From Paracoccaceae bacterium (GTDB taxonomy: Bacteria; Pseudomonadota; Alphaproteobacteria; Rhodobacterales; Rhodobacteraceae): a DNA stretch of 35,284 nt. The translations under genes and the position numbers were made by a program. The DNA is taken from positions 1 through 35,284 of the forward strand of contig NVUX02000100.1 in NCBI GenBank assembly GCA_002402045.2. Reading direction: 5' to 3'. This document shows, piece by piece, positions 26,209-34,262 of this stretch. The notes beneath the pieces were generated by a model. It saw only the letters and a list, made by a program, of their open reading frames with translations, was not told the DNA's origin and searched no databases. Each line of letters opens with the position of its first letter. Within the stretch, counting starts at the first letter, position 1.

Positions 26209-26478
26209 CTATTCAGCGGCCTCCGCCAACGGGAGAACCGAAATAAACGTGCGACCCTTCAGGCCTTTGTGAAACTTCACATTGCCTACGGATGTTGCAA
26301 AAATAGTATGGTCTTTGCCCATGCCTACATTATCGCCAGGCCAAAATTTGGTCCCGCGCTGACGCACGATGATATTGCCACCGATAACGAGCTCGCCACC
26401 ATATTTTTTCACGCCAAGGCGGCGACCAGCTGAGTCGCGGCCGTTACGGGATGAACCACCTGCTTTTTTATGTGCCAT
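26209..26478 (-). CDS. rpmA: 50S ribosomal protein L27
   Basis: The 89-residue basic protein begins [16 protein letters not shown] and includes [19 protein letters not shown] and [13 protein letters not shown], unmistakable L27. Its N-terminus reaches the peptidyl-transferase centre. It lies 12 bp downstream of rplU, the standard operon, and has an intrinsic terminator. Confidence 0.98.
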   Translation of the reverse strand: MAHKKAGGSSRNGRDSAGRRLGVKKYGGELVIGGNIIVRQRGTKFWPGDNVGMGKDHTIFATSVGNVKFHKGLKGRTFISVLPLAEAAE

Positions 26479-26490
26479 TTGTCGCTCTCC

Positions 26491-27180
26491 TTATTTCGCA
26501 GCTTCGGCAAATTCGCCGGCTTGCTTGATCCAGTCGTCACGCTCAATGCGGCCCTTAAAGGACAGACGATCATCCATATATTCGATCTCGGCAGGGCCCC
26601 ACTCGGCAACTTGCCAGAAGTGAAAAACACCAATTTCGTTCAAAACGCCTTCGAGCTTCGGGCCAACGCCAGAGATCTTCTTGAGATCATCCGCATCGCC
26701 CTTGGCAGCCTTCAAAAGGTTAGCTGGCGCTGCGCCTACTTTACCTTCAGCAGCCGGTGCCGCTTTGGCCGCTGCTTTTTTGGTTGCCTTAACAGGCTTG
26801 GTTGCCGCAGCAACTGCCGCAGCAGAAACCGTACCCAAAGCCGCTTTAACACCAGATTTACCAGCACCTGTTTCAAGGATACCCGTAATCTTCACCAAAG
26901 TCAGTGGCTGACGGTGGCCGCGCTTGCGCTGGCTTGAGTGCTTACGACGACGTTTCTTAAAAGAAATCGTTTTAGCGGCGCGAGTCTGCTCCAGAACTTC
27001 GGCTTGCACAGCGGCGCCATCAATCATTGGCGCGCCAACGATGATTTTATCACCACCCAGCATCAACACTTCGTTGAACTGAACTGTCTCGCCGGCTTCG
27101 GCAATTAATTTCTCAACGGTGAATACATCACCCTCGGCAACTTTATACTGTTTGCCCCCAGTTTTTAATACGGCGAACAT
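26491..27180 (-). CDS. rplU: 50S ribosomal protein L21 with C-terminal helix-hairpin-helix extension
   Basis: Residues 1-103 are a normal L21 (MFAVLKTGGKQYKVAEGD through KRRRKHSSQRKRGHRQ). About 125 more residues follow: an Ala/Lys-rich linker (KATKKAAAKAAPAAEGK) and a helix-hairpin-helix domain with DLKKISGVGPKLEGVLNEIG and RLSFKGRIERDDWIKQAG. This domain also occurs alone or attached to complex I or L21 proteins in alphaproteobacteria. Translation start at ATG 27180 is clear from the conserved MFAVLKTGGKQY; the frame upstream is not part of the gene. Function of the tail is unknown, perhaps RNA binding. Confidence 0.95.
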   Translation of the reverse strand: MFAVLKTGGKQYKVAEGDVFTVEKLIAEAGETVQFNEVLMLGGDKIIVGAPMIDGAAVQAEVLEQTRAAKTISFKKRRRKHSSQRKRGHRQPLTLVKITGILETGAGKSGVKAALGTVSAAAVAAATKPVKATKKAAAKAAPAAEGKVGAAPANLLKAAKGDADDLKKISGVGPKLEGVLNEIGVFHFWQVAEWGPAEIEYMDDRLSFKGRIERDDWIKQAGEFAEAAK

Positions 27181-27351
27181 GCGCACGTTCCTTTTCAATT
27201 CTCGCGTTATGTGGCCCCGTCTCCGGTGTTCAGCAGTTTCCCGCGCCTCAAACAGCGTGCCCTCAGGGCAAATACAACAACAAGCCACGCAGAATCTCTC
27301 CCGCGTGACAAGTGCGCTTTATCAGCCATAGGTCAGCTTATGTCAAACCCT

Positions 27352-27618
27352 TTATACATGCGGCTTGCGGTGTCTTACTTCTTTTTCCAACGCACAGGCG
27401 GCATTTACTTCAATGGGCAAATTGTTAGCCCAAACAACATCACCCCGGCTCACCCCGATATCTTTAAGAATATCAGGATCCAACGCTAGAAGGTGCTGAA
27501 ATGCGGCGCGGTCTTGCCGCTGCTGCATCCGCGTTTTGAAGCGAGTTGCTATCCGGCTCAACAGGTTCGGTTTTTGCGCTACAAGGCTGCCGCAATTTTG
27601 TGTCATGCAATCTGTCAT
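27352..27618 (-). CDS. DUF1127 domain small protein
   Basis: The 88-residue product begins MTDCMTQNCGSLVAQK and carries an Arg-rich DUF1127-like segment (about 45-70: RAAFQHLLALDPDILKDIGVSRGDV), a motif found in small regulatory proteins linked to phosphate, stress or RNA metabolism in alphaproteobacteria. ATG 27618 follows GGAGAG at good spacing; GTG 27624 would be too close to it. It is transcribed away from a LysR gene across a shared 110-bp region, so it is the likely target of that regulator. Confidence 0.8.
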   Translation of the reverse strand: MTDCMTQNCGSLVAQKPNLLSRIATRFKTRMQQRQDRAAFQHLLALDPDILKDIGVSRGDVVWANNLPIEVNAACALEKEVRHRKPHV

Positions 27619-27728
27619 TTTCACTCTCCATTATTTGATAACTCGACAATGCGCGCCGACCATGATTTAATCAAACGAATAGATTTGAACTTACCTGTGA
27701 GTTTTCCTGACACATCGGAGTGCCAAAT
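27619..27728. promoter_or_regulatory. Shared control region of the DUF1127 and LysR genes
   Basis: The two genes diverge across 110 bp, the classical layout for a LysR regulator that controls its neighbour and itself. The region is AT-rich and contains several T-N11-A possibilities, but none stands out as a definite operator. Ribosome sites for both genes lie at its edges (GGAGAG on the minus strand, GGAG at 27716-27719 on the plus). Confidence 0.5.
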
Positions 27729-28607
27729 ATGAATGTAAACACCACCCCCCAAGTGCCGTTGCTGGACCTTGATTTGCTCAAAACCCTTGTGGCCATTGCC
27801 GAAACCGGAAATTTTTCGGCGGCTGCCAAAGTGGTTTTTCGCTCCCCTTCTGCGGTATCTATGCAAATCAAAAAAATGGAAGATATGCTCGGGCGGGCGG
27901 TATTTATCCGCGATTCTCGCTCCGTGACCCTCACACCAGATGGCGAAACCCTGCTTCTCCACGCCCGCCGCGTGCTGGCGCTCAACACCCAAATCATTTC
28001 CCAATTCATCCGCCCAGATATGGCGGGCACTGTGCGCCTCGGCGCAACTGATCACGCCGCCGAGGCCTTCCTTTCGGAGGCCCTGCGCCGGTTTTCTCAA
28101 ACCCACCCCTGTGTGAGTGTGGACGTTACAGTTGATCATTCGTCAGAGCTTCGCGCCAGTGTAAAACGCGGCGCTATGGATATCGCGCTGGTGACTTGCC
28201 AAACAAATGATACCCACAATGCCGAAATTCTACGCCGCGAAAATTTGGTTTGGGCGGGTATGAAAGGCGGCATTGCCGTGGAGAAAACCCCGCTGCCAAT
28301 TTCGGTGTGGGAAGAGGGCTGCATTTGGCGAAAAACGGCTGTGGATGCACTGGAAACGCAACAGCGCGACTATCATGTTACCTTCAAAAGCTCTCATATT
28401 TCGGCCCAAAAGGCAGGCATCAGGGCCGACCTCGCCATAGCCCCGCTTCCATCCTCCACGCTCGGCGGAGATGTCGTGGAAATTGACAAATCCTACGGCC
28501 TGCCCGCCTTGCCCGATTATGCCATCGGCATGATCATTGCAAAGGGCGTCAGCGCGCCGGTCATGGCCGTAGCCGACCACCTGCGTGCCACCGTTGCGCC
28601 AAAATAG
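27729..28607 (+). CDS. LysR family transcriptional regulator
   Basis: The 292-residue protein has the LysR winged helix at about 12-70 (LLKTLVAIAETGNFSAAAKV then SPSAVSMQIKKMEDMLG and LTPDGETLLLHARRVL) and a periplasmic-binding-type effector domain (about 90-290). ATG 27729 is nine bases after GGAG. The probable target is the divergent DUF1127 gene; the inducer is unknown. It is convergent with the gene at 28619, 11 bp apart. Confidence 0.93.
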   Translation: MNVNTTPQVPLLDLDLLKTLVAIAETGNFSAAAKVVFRSPSAVSMQIKKMEDMLGRAVFIRDSRSVTLTPDGETLLLHARRVLALNTQIISQFIRPDMAGTVRLGATDHAAEAFLSEALRRFSQTHPCVSVDVTVDHSSELRASVKRGAMDIALVTCQTNDTHNAEILRRENLVWAGMKGGIAVEKTPLPISVWEEGCIWRKTAVDALETQQRDYHVTFKSSHISAQKAGIRADLAIAPLPSSTLGGDVVEIDKSYGLPALPDYAIGMIIAKGVSAPVMAVADHLRATVAPK

Positions 28608-28618
28608 CTGACGAAGCG

Positions 28619-29239
28619 CTACTTTTTAAGAATCTCGTCACCCCGTATCGCAATGGTAAACTTGCCACCGCTGCGCTTCGCCACTTTAATCACCTTCTTT
28701 TTTTGCGAGTCACTATTGGAGCTTTCGATATGAAAATTGATCGTTCCCAAAATGAGCTTTTTCCCCGGCTGAAACAGCAAATTATACTTCGCGTTTCCGC
28801 CCACATGGATATGGCAATTTTCAGGAACGCCTCTTTCGACGGGGCCTGAGCGCCCCTTATCGCCCCGCGCCACCATTTTGAGCGCCTGAATAAGCTTCTT
28901 GTCTTGCACCACAATTTCACCCTCGGCTGGGCCAACCACTTCGAGCGTGATCTCGTTTTTCACATCCGCCGCCTCTTTGGCCACCAAGCGCCCAACCTTT
29001 TGCGTGACCTTAATCATGCCCGTCATAATTTTGCGGGCCTTCTTATAAACATCTTCCTCAACCAAAATCATAGGGCTGCGGGCCGCATCTCGAGCAAACT
29101 TTTGAAATTGCGGGTATACCCTGTCAAATTTCCCACGAATATCAGTCACCAAAGGTGCGCTTTTGTTTAACCCGGATTTATCAACCTGAGTCTTCATTTT
29201 TGTAAGCGCCCCGTCCACCGCATTTGCGTCATCCGCCAC
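28619..29239 (-). CDS. Protein of unknown function at the island boundary
   Basis: The 206-residue reading begins at GTG 29239; ATG 29197 (MKTQVDKSGLN) is an alternative. I do not recognise a family. It is rich in Lys and has an N-terminal helical half (residues 1-90) and a beta-rich C-terminal half (GNAKYNLLFQPGKKLILGT and KVAKRSGGKFTIAIRGDEI), with no signal peptide or membrane segment. The 5' end abuts decayed phage DNA starting near 29250, so the promoter, and possibly the true start, may have been altered by the insertion. Confidence 0.6.
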   Translation of the reverse strand: MADDANAVDGALTKMKTQVDKSGLNKSAPLVTDIRGKFDRVYPQFQKFARDAARSPMILVEEDVYKKARKIMTGMIKVTQKVGRLVAKEAADVKNEITLEVVGPAEGEIVVQDKKLIQALKMVARGDKGRSGPVERGVPENCHIHVGGNAKYNLLFQPGKKLILGTINFHIESSNSDSQKKKVIKVAKRSGGKFTIAIRGDEILKK

Positions 29240-29249
29240 CGTCTTGGGA

Positions 29250-29761
29250 GATCGGATATTCCAGCTTTGATGTTAGCCAATCGGTTGCCCCGCGACATTT
29301 GATTGACGAGATCTCGAAGCTAGGCGGCCTAAACATCGTTTTAAGCACGAATATTCCACTTCGGCTCGACCGGTTGCCTTATTCCAGCCGCCGCCTCAGA
29401 AGATACAGGGGTTGCGGTTTACTCCACCTTCAAAAACGGGCCCGGAACTTTACTTGTGACCAGCACCTCGAAGTATGGGAAAACATGCGCGCGGCAAAAC
29501 GATTGAGGCAATGCGTGGCATATCCCGCTGGGGCGCGCTTGAAGTTCTGGACCAGAGGCTTCAAGATTTCACCGCCCTGCCACCACCTGATACAATGACC
29601 ACGCCGCCAGCGATGCAGACGCAATGGTGGGAGGTGCTGGGCGTTGCGCCCAATGCCCCACAAGCTATTTGAAAGGCCGCGTAAAGGCGCGAGTAAGAAC
29701 GGCCACTGAGCGCCAGCTTTATGAGCTCAACGCAGCGAAACAGGCGGCGGGGGCGAAATGA
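29250..29761 (+). pseudogene. Phage J-domain-like gene, multiply frameshifted
   Basis: No single frame is long, but successive frames join into one known phage-type protein. They run RHLIDEISKLGGLNIVLSTN with PLRLDRLPYSS, then DTGVAVYSTFKNGP in a second frame, then CDQHLEVWENMRA, then KTIEAMRGISRWGALEVLDQ with TQWWEVLGVAPNAPQ (start of a J-like domain) in a third, and finally RVRTATERQLYELNAAKQAA up to TGA 29759. At least four shifts are needed. The HPD triad of a working J-domain is not visible. It ends next to the methyltransferase start, as expected for neighbours in a phage operon. Confidence 0.68.
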
Positions 29762-29762
29762 C

Positions 29763-30811
29763 ATGGTGCTACCCCCCCGCAACGGCCTCTGCCTCAGCGC
29801 GGGAGGCGGAGGTTCGGATCTGGGCATCATGCTTGCCCAACCAGATTTCCACACGCGCGGCTAAGTTGAATGGGAAGACACTCACGATCAACCATTATCG
29901 CCGGAATGGATGCGGGATGTTTTAAGCCAGCCCCGATCTGGGATGATGTTACCAACTTTAACGGCACGCCCTACAAAAACGCTATTGATACAATCTTGGC
30001 CGGATACCCCTGCCAGCCATTTAGCCAAACAGGGCAGCCCAAGCGCGCAAATAATCAGCCGCACCTACTTTGTTCAATTTACGCTGCCCTGATTCATAGT
30101 CAAATGGCGACAGTATGTAAGTGGTATGGAGACTGCTACTCTTGCTCAGACAGCGGAGGCTCTGGGACAGTCTCTGGTGAGGTTATAAGGGCTTGGCCAG
30201 CTGAGAGCCTGTGATGTGTGGTGAGATATGGTGTTGGGTCGTACTTGGCTGCTTCGCTCATAGATTGTACCCACCGCAATACTGATCAACGTAGTACGTA
30301 GACTTTTGAATTGCTATGAGTTCTGGCAAATTTGCATATGCATTAAGCCCAGAAGCGCCAGACTCATTGGCGGGGTCAGCAGTATTGGCCGCGCAACTTC
30401 CAATATATACCAATGATCAAATTGCAGATTTTCTCATCTATGATTGGCTCGGTGGCGCAGCATTGAGATGGGACCTTAGCCGATCTGGGATTGTTCTAGG
30501 ATCCCAATAAATTGCTTCACGCCTATTCACCGCCCACGCGCCGCTCAATGCCCACTCCACTGGCGCAGGCATATAGGGTCAAGCGGCGGCTGGAGCACTG
30601 GCTGAAACGGCGCGGCTGAATCCGCAATTCGTCGAATGGTTGATGGGCTGGCCCAGCGGTCACGCGCTCTCAAGCTGCTCGGAAACGGAGTTCCACCACT
30701 GGAAGCTGGATATGCCATCCGCACTCTACTCGATGCCCACGGTCGCTGGCGCATGGATGTGGATGCCGCCAGTTGAGGTCGCAAAAATTGAACAAATGGA
30801 GATGCGGTTAT
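29763..30811 (+). pseudogene. Phage C5 cytosine DNA methyltransferase, interrupted
   Basis: ATG 29763 opens MVLPPRNGLCLSAGGGGSDL, the SAM-binding region of phage Dcm-like enzymes. TAA at 29862 breaks the frame, and a shift near 29880 is needed before PAPIWDDVTNFNGTPYKNAI and AGYPCQPFSQTGQPK, where PCQ carries the catalytic Cys. Similarity stops near 30070. The expected C-terminal piece reappears after a TAG near 30580 (LNPQFVEWLMGWPSGHALSS to WMWMPPVEVAKIEQMEMRL) and ends at TGA 30809-30811, overlapping the next start. The middle is replaced by about 500 bp of unrelated DNA. Confidence 0.75.
30316..30510 (+). pseudogene. N-terminal fragment resembling an M10 (serralysin-type) metallopeptidase
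   Basis: This 64-residue frame contains LPIYTNDQIADFLIYDWLGG, which resembles the segment before the catalytic domain of serralysin-like RTX peptidases, where Y-T-x-x-Q-I-A is followed by a Trp-Gly stretch. There is no HExxH zinc site because the frame stops at 30510. It lies within the DNA that interrupts the methyltransferase gene. The match is suggestive only; it could be a chance or another secreted-protein fragment. Confidence 0.4.
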
Positions 30812-31178
30812 GACAGATCAGCCAACTTACCCCGACCACCTATTTTTGCCACCAGAGGCATTTGAGAGCCTTAGCAAGTACCTGAACATCTCTGGTGAAG
30901 ATCATGTGAGCGATGGGGAGCCAGTTGTTGAATACATCAAACGCGCCCCCCAAGGTGAGCTAATCAAAGCCGTTGTGGCGGGTATGCCTGAGTTGGTGTG
31001 GACGCCTGATGGATCAATATACGAGATGTCAAACACTCGATTTGATCAGCATAGGGTTTGGGCCGGATATTTTCGCCCACTAAACGCTGTAGGAGGAACT
31101 ATTGTAGCATGCCCAAAAGCAGCCGCTAACCTCCACCACCGCGCCCAACTCGCCAAAACCTTGAAAAAAGGGGGATGA
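30810..31178 (+). CDS. Small phage protein of unknown function
   Basis: This 122-residue reading is intact, begins MTDQPTYPDHLFLPPEAFES, and overlaps the methyltransferase stop by the ATGA pattern. It has no signal peptide or membrane segment. I do not recognise a family. The tight junctions before (4-bp overlap) and after (1-bp gap) fit an original phage operon, and it is the only undamaged gene between the left boundary and the IS remnant. Confidence 0.62.
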   Translation: MTDQPTYPDHLFLPPEAFESLSKYLNISGEDHVSDGEPVVEYIKRAPQGELIKAVVAGMPELVWTPDGSIYEMSNTRFDQHRVWAGYFRPLNAVGGTIVACPKAAANLHHRAQLAKTLKKGG

Positions 31179-31179
31179 T

Positions 31180-31759
31180 ATGACTGACCGATCAATCCTA
31201 TTTCAGCCCAACATGGTTGAGGCCTTGAACGCGCGCCGGAAATTCCAGACGCGGCGCTTGCCGAGGCAGCAACCACCTCAGAATTTTCATAGCTGTTTTG
31301 AGGGATCTGAAGGCCATTGGTTTTTTGATCACCCAACCGTTGACCACCCCTTCCCGGGCCAAGAATTTGTGCCGCCAAAGATCAAAGTTGGCGACCGGCT
31401 TTGGGTGAAAGGGCAGCACTGGCGCTCGGCCACTGGCGGAAAACAGGAGAGCTTACCATGACAGGCAAGCCAAAGCTGGCGTTTGTGCCGAACCTAGACG
31501 AGCCTGTGCGCTTCGACGCACCTGATAAAGTTTTAAGCCCCGTGCTCAACGGAACCTTCGGCTGGTATAAGCGAAGCTGTCTATTTCACCCCAATGCCGA
31601 TAGCCGCACCACTCTAATGATCACCGATGTGCGCGTACAGCGGTTGCAGGACATTAGCAAGGTGGATGTGATTGCGGAGGGCATAACAGAGGTGATTGAA
31701 GGCAGCCCCGCCGATGCACGGCTCTCAAGTATTCATCATAGTACTGATTTCATCTCTTT
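31180..31759 (+). pseudogene. ASCH-like phage gene, frameshifted and cut by an IS remnant
   Basis: The first frame (31180-31461) reads MTDRSILFQPNMVEALNARR with KFQTRRLPRQQPP and KVGDRLWVKG, the start of phage ASCH-domain-like proteins. The second frame (from about 31430) carries TTLMITDVRVQRLQDISKVD with VIAEGITEV, the conserved middle of the same family. One shift near 31420-31460 joins them. The C-terminal part is missing because the IS3 end begins at 31759. ASCH domains are thought to bind RNA. Confidence 0.68.
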
Positions 31760-32470
31760 GAATATCCCCTAGTTTTCTAGACGCTTTGTTTTTTCATTTT
31801 CTGCTGCCTTTCGAACTCTACCATTGTCGGCAGGTTCTCTACGCCAGACAGCCATCCATTGCCCGGCAGTGGCTTGCCCTTACAAACCATGAGAGGGCAA
31901 CAACGCGGCGGGAATACAAGTCGATCACAACCGTAAGATACAGGAACCCTTCATAGGTTTTGATGTAGGTGATGTCTGTTACCCAGAATCGATCTGGTGC
32001 ATCGACATCGAATTGGCGGTTCAATGTATTATCCACGACAATCGATGGCTTGCCGCCATACTTGCTAGGGCGACGTTTATAGCCGATCTGGGCCTTGATA
32101 TGTCCGCCAGCCTTGCCAAACGCGCTACACAGTTCGGGCTGTAGGTCTCGCCTCGATCCAAGAGTTCATCATGCAGTTTGCGCCTTCGGCGATGTAAACA
32201 TCACCTGTCAGGCCGTGGATAACCATAAATCTTGCCACTGTCTTCCCACGCATCTTTGATCAACTTTGTCTGACGCTGGTCCTCGACGGTCCTTTTGCTC
32301 AGAGGGGTCTTCAGCCACGCATACAATGAATGGGTGCTGACACCCAATCGCTTCGAAAGCTCCGCAACCGGATATCCCCGATCAACCACCTGTGCGACCG
32401 CATCGCGCTTAAAATCGTCACTAAATCTTGCTTTGCCCATGATCCCCTCCTTGCCTCATTGATCTAATCA
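31759..32470 (-). mobile_element. IS3-family insertion sequence remnant
   Basis: Transposase coding runs leftward. OrfA starts at 32440 (MGKARFSDDFKRDAVAQVVD, a helix-turn-helix) but jumps after TPLSK straight into OrfB-like RTVEDQRQTK and IYGY. Further OrfB pieces appear in shifted frames ([33 protein letters not shown], with the first catalytic Asp). After IDLYSRRVV the rest of the catalytic core is deleted, and only the tail VEFERQQKMKKQSV is left. The right terminus at 31759 begins TGAATATCCCCTAGTTTTCT and resembles the one at 128. The left terminus is not clear, so 32470 is approximate. No working transposase remains. Confidence 0.8.
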
Positions 32471-32597
32471 ACAACATCAACGGCCCCGACACATAGGCAG
32501 AAAACCCGTGGGTTGTCGCCTACTCGTTTGAGGTGATGCATCGGAATATTGGGAGGGCGGAGGCATGAGCACTCTTGCAGAATAAATCCAAACGGCT

Positions 32598-32825
32598 ATG
32601 AACCACGCCACAGAGCCACTGCGCGCGCAAGTTGCCGAGTTGGCGGCATTGGTGCGGGCAAGCATCAAGGGGAATGAATCCCCCTTCCGGACCAGCACGG
32701 AAGCCGCTGAGCTGTTGCGCTGTTCAGAAAAGACGGTGCGCAGAAAATTCTGCGCAGGTCAGTTTGAAATCAAACGTGTATGCAGTAAAATCTTAATCCC
32801 GCGCGCCGCCATAATATCAGTCTAG
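32598..32825 (+). CDS. Excisionase-like helix-turn-helix protein
   Basis: The 75-residue product has a MerR/excisionase-type HTH at about residues 33-70 (RTSTEAAELLRCSEKTVRRK followed by IPRAAI), preceded by a helical segment (RAQVAELAALVRASIKG). Such proteins bend att DNA and steer integrase toward excision. Its 3' end overlaps the convergent integrase pseudogene by 9 bp, an unusual arrangement since xis and int are usually co-directional. The coding frame is intact although the integrase is dead. Confidence 0.65.
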   Translation: MNHATEPLRAQVAELAALVRASIKGNESPFRTSTEAAELLRCSEKTVRRKFCAGQFEIKRVCSKILIPRAAIISV

Positions 32826-33796
32826 CATTTGCGCGATTTTTTCCGCAGTTTCATTGTAATATATTTGCAGCATCTCAATGTCCCGATGGCCTACCATCCG
32901 CGCGAGCGCCAATATACCTAGTTTTTTGGAGAGCCTAGTGATCGCCTCATGTCTACTATCGTGAAACTTGAGGTTTTTGATTTTGGCTTTATCTCTGACC
33001 TTGCGAAAGTGAACATCCAATTGCGCACTGCTAATCCCGAAACAGGATTCCCCACCCGTAGGCATTCCCTCCAATATCTCGACAGCCCGTGACGACAACG
33101 GCACCTGTCGCGAGGTGCCATTTTTGGTCATCTCCAAAGTTGCCACCCGTTTTTTTACGTCCACTCGATCCCAAACAAGCCCAACAATTTCACCGGCGCG
33201 CATCGCGGTTTCAATAGCAAATAGGAATGATTGGACAGCTCGTGCAGGCAGTTTGCAGAGGTCAGGGCCAGCACTTTCAAGCAGCTTCTCAATCTCATCT
33301 GTATGCACTCGCCTATCACGCGGCGGAGCTTTCGGTGGCTTGCGAACGTCGCTCAGCGGGTTGGTCGCAATTAACCCCCACTCACGCCGCGCATTGGTAA
33401 GCACAGCGGACATCAGAACCATCTCACGGTTTACACTGGAAGGCGGACCTGTCTCAAACGCCGGTCACGCCAATCAGCAAAATCAGCTGGTGCGATCTGG
33501 CGTAAAGGAATATCAGCAATTGTATCACGGCACAGCGCATCGAGCCTTACATACTCCCATCGCGCCCCACGTTTTGTTGGTGACACTTCGCGGGCATAAC
33601 GCTGGAACAACCGCCCAAGCGTCATTTTAGAGGTCGACTGGTCCCCTCGACAATGCGGTATTCTTGTTGATTTGCCCAATCCCGAGCCATAGCCTTTGTT
33701 TTGAATGCCTTCGTCCTGCGCTTGCCATCCACCCGAATCTAGCTTTTTAAAAGTTGCCACCGCATACCCCGCGAAGTTACGCGATCGTAATTTCAT
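32817..33796 (-). pseudogene. Tyrosine integrase pseudogene beside tRNA-Thr (at least three frameshifts)
   Basis: From ATG 33796 (MKLRSRNFAGYAVATFKKLD) the family sequence continues through three frames: TKAFKTKAMARDWANQQEYR then IVEGTSRPLK appears only in a second frame (about 33640-33715), MTLGRLFQRYAREVSPTKRG returns in the first, and after DWRDRRLRQV another shift near 33450 leads into PSSVNREMVLMSAVLTNARR. The catalytic domain itself (33422 to 32817) is open and has Arg in TAMRAGEIVGL, FHDSRHEAITRL, MVGHRDIEM and the Tyr in MLQIYYNET. Its position 117 bp from the tRNA 3' end is typical of a tRNA-targeting integrase. It cannot be made as one protein. Confidence 0.82.
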
Positions 33797-33912
33797 CGTA
33801 GTGCATTTTCAAATTGCGGGGGCTTTAGCTGGCAGGCGTGGCCACACACCCCGCCAAAATGCCATACATGTCCTTATTTCATGGTCTATGCAGGGAATTT
33901 GAGGAATATGAC

Positions 33913-33987
<75 letters not shown>

Positions 33988-34236
33988 ACTGCGCGTCTTT
34001 TAGCCAATAAATCTTATGTATTACAAGGGCTTTCGTTCATTACTTTGATTTCTTTTTAAACCCTTGTTTTTAACGGCGTTTACCCTGTTTTGCCCTGATT
34101 TACCTACTTTGCACCACAAAAGCGTGCAAAATGCGTGCAAACTCGTTCGCGTTTGTTCCCCTCGGTTAGCACATTATTTTGTTTACGTGCTCTTTTATTG
34201 TGATATGCCGAATCCACTACTTCCCTGTTGGACTTG
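33988..34236. other. AT-rich spacer between tRNA-Thr and the right-hand phage genes
   Basis: No gene is supported. The stretch upstream of the tRNA should contain its promoter. It includes a direct repeat GCGTGCAAA at 34122-34130 and 34133-34141 (11-bp spacing, one helical turn), which might be a protein-binding or arm site of the neighbouring phage element, and it leads into a strong terminator at 34237. Confidence 0.45.
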
Positions 34237-34262
34237 GGCCGAGCTTAGCTCGGCCTTTTTTT
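34237..34262 (+). terminator. Strong hairpin terminator without an upstream plus-strand gene
   Basis: GGCCGAGC TTA GCTCGGCC (34237-34255) is followed by seven T residues, a textbook intrinsic terminator for plus-strand transcription. No protein gene points into it from the left. On the minus strand no T-run follows, so it is a poor terminator for the phage genes to the right. It may end a small RNA or a lost gene. Confidence 0.75.

Larger units (their letters stand above)
29250..33912. mobile_element. Decayed phage-derived island ending at tRNA-Thr
   Basis: The boundary on the right is the 3' end of tRNA-Thr at 33913, with an integrase pseudogene reading away from it; the left boundary is near 29250, where phage-like coding begins against the unknown gene. 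The island holds a J-domain-like pseudogene, a disrupted C5 methyltransferase, a metallopeptidase-like fragment, a small phage gene, an ASCH-like pseudogene, an IS3 remnant, an excisionase-like gene and the integrase. I found no clear copy of the tRNA end at the left boundary, so the excision sites seem lost. It cannot be mobile by itself. Confidence 0.75.

Noticed and set aside
30650-30780. Second methyltransferase-like motif LLGNGV in an alternative frame
   Set aside because: It overlaps the better supported C-terminal frame (LNPQFVEWLMGW), which continues to the coupled stop at 30809. The motif is probably a coincidence of the alternative frame, or at most further decay.
1319-31869. Identical 16-mer ATCCATTGCCCGGCAG at 1319-1334 and 31854-31869, in both mobile regions
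   Set aside because: One 16-bp match between two points of a 35-kb window is close to what chance allows, and the flanking bases do not align. Not enough to claim an attachment site.
1-32470. Composite transposon formed by the two IS3 copies
   Set aside because: The copies differ in sequence, one is internally deleted, and they flank 31 kb of core genes including aroB, lpxD and rplU. The end sequences are related but this layout is better explained by separate insertions.
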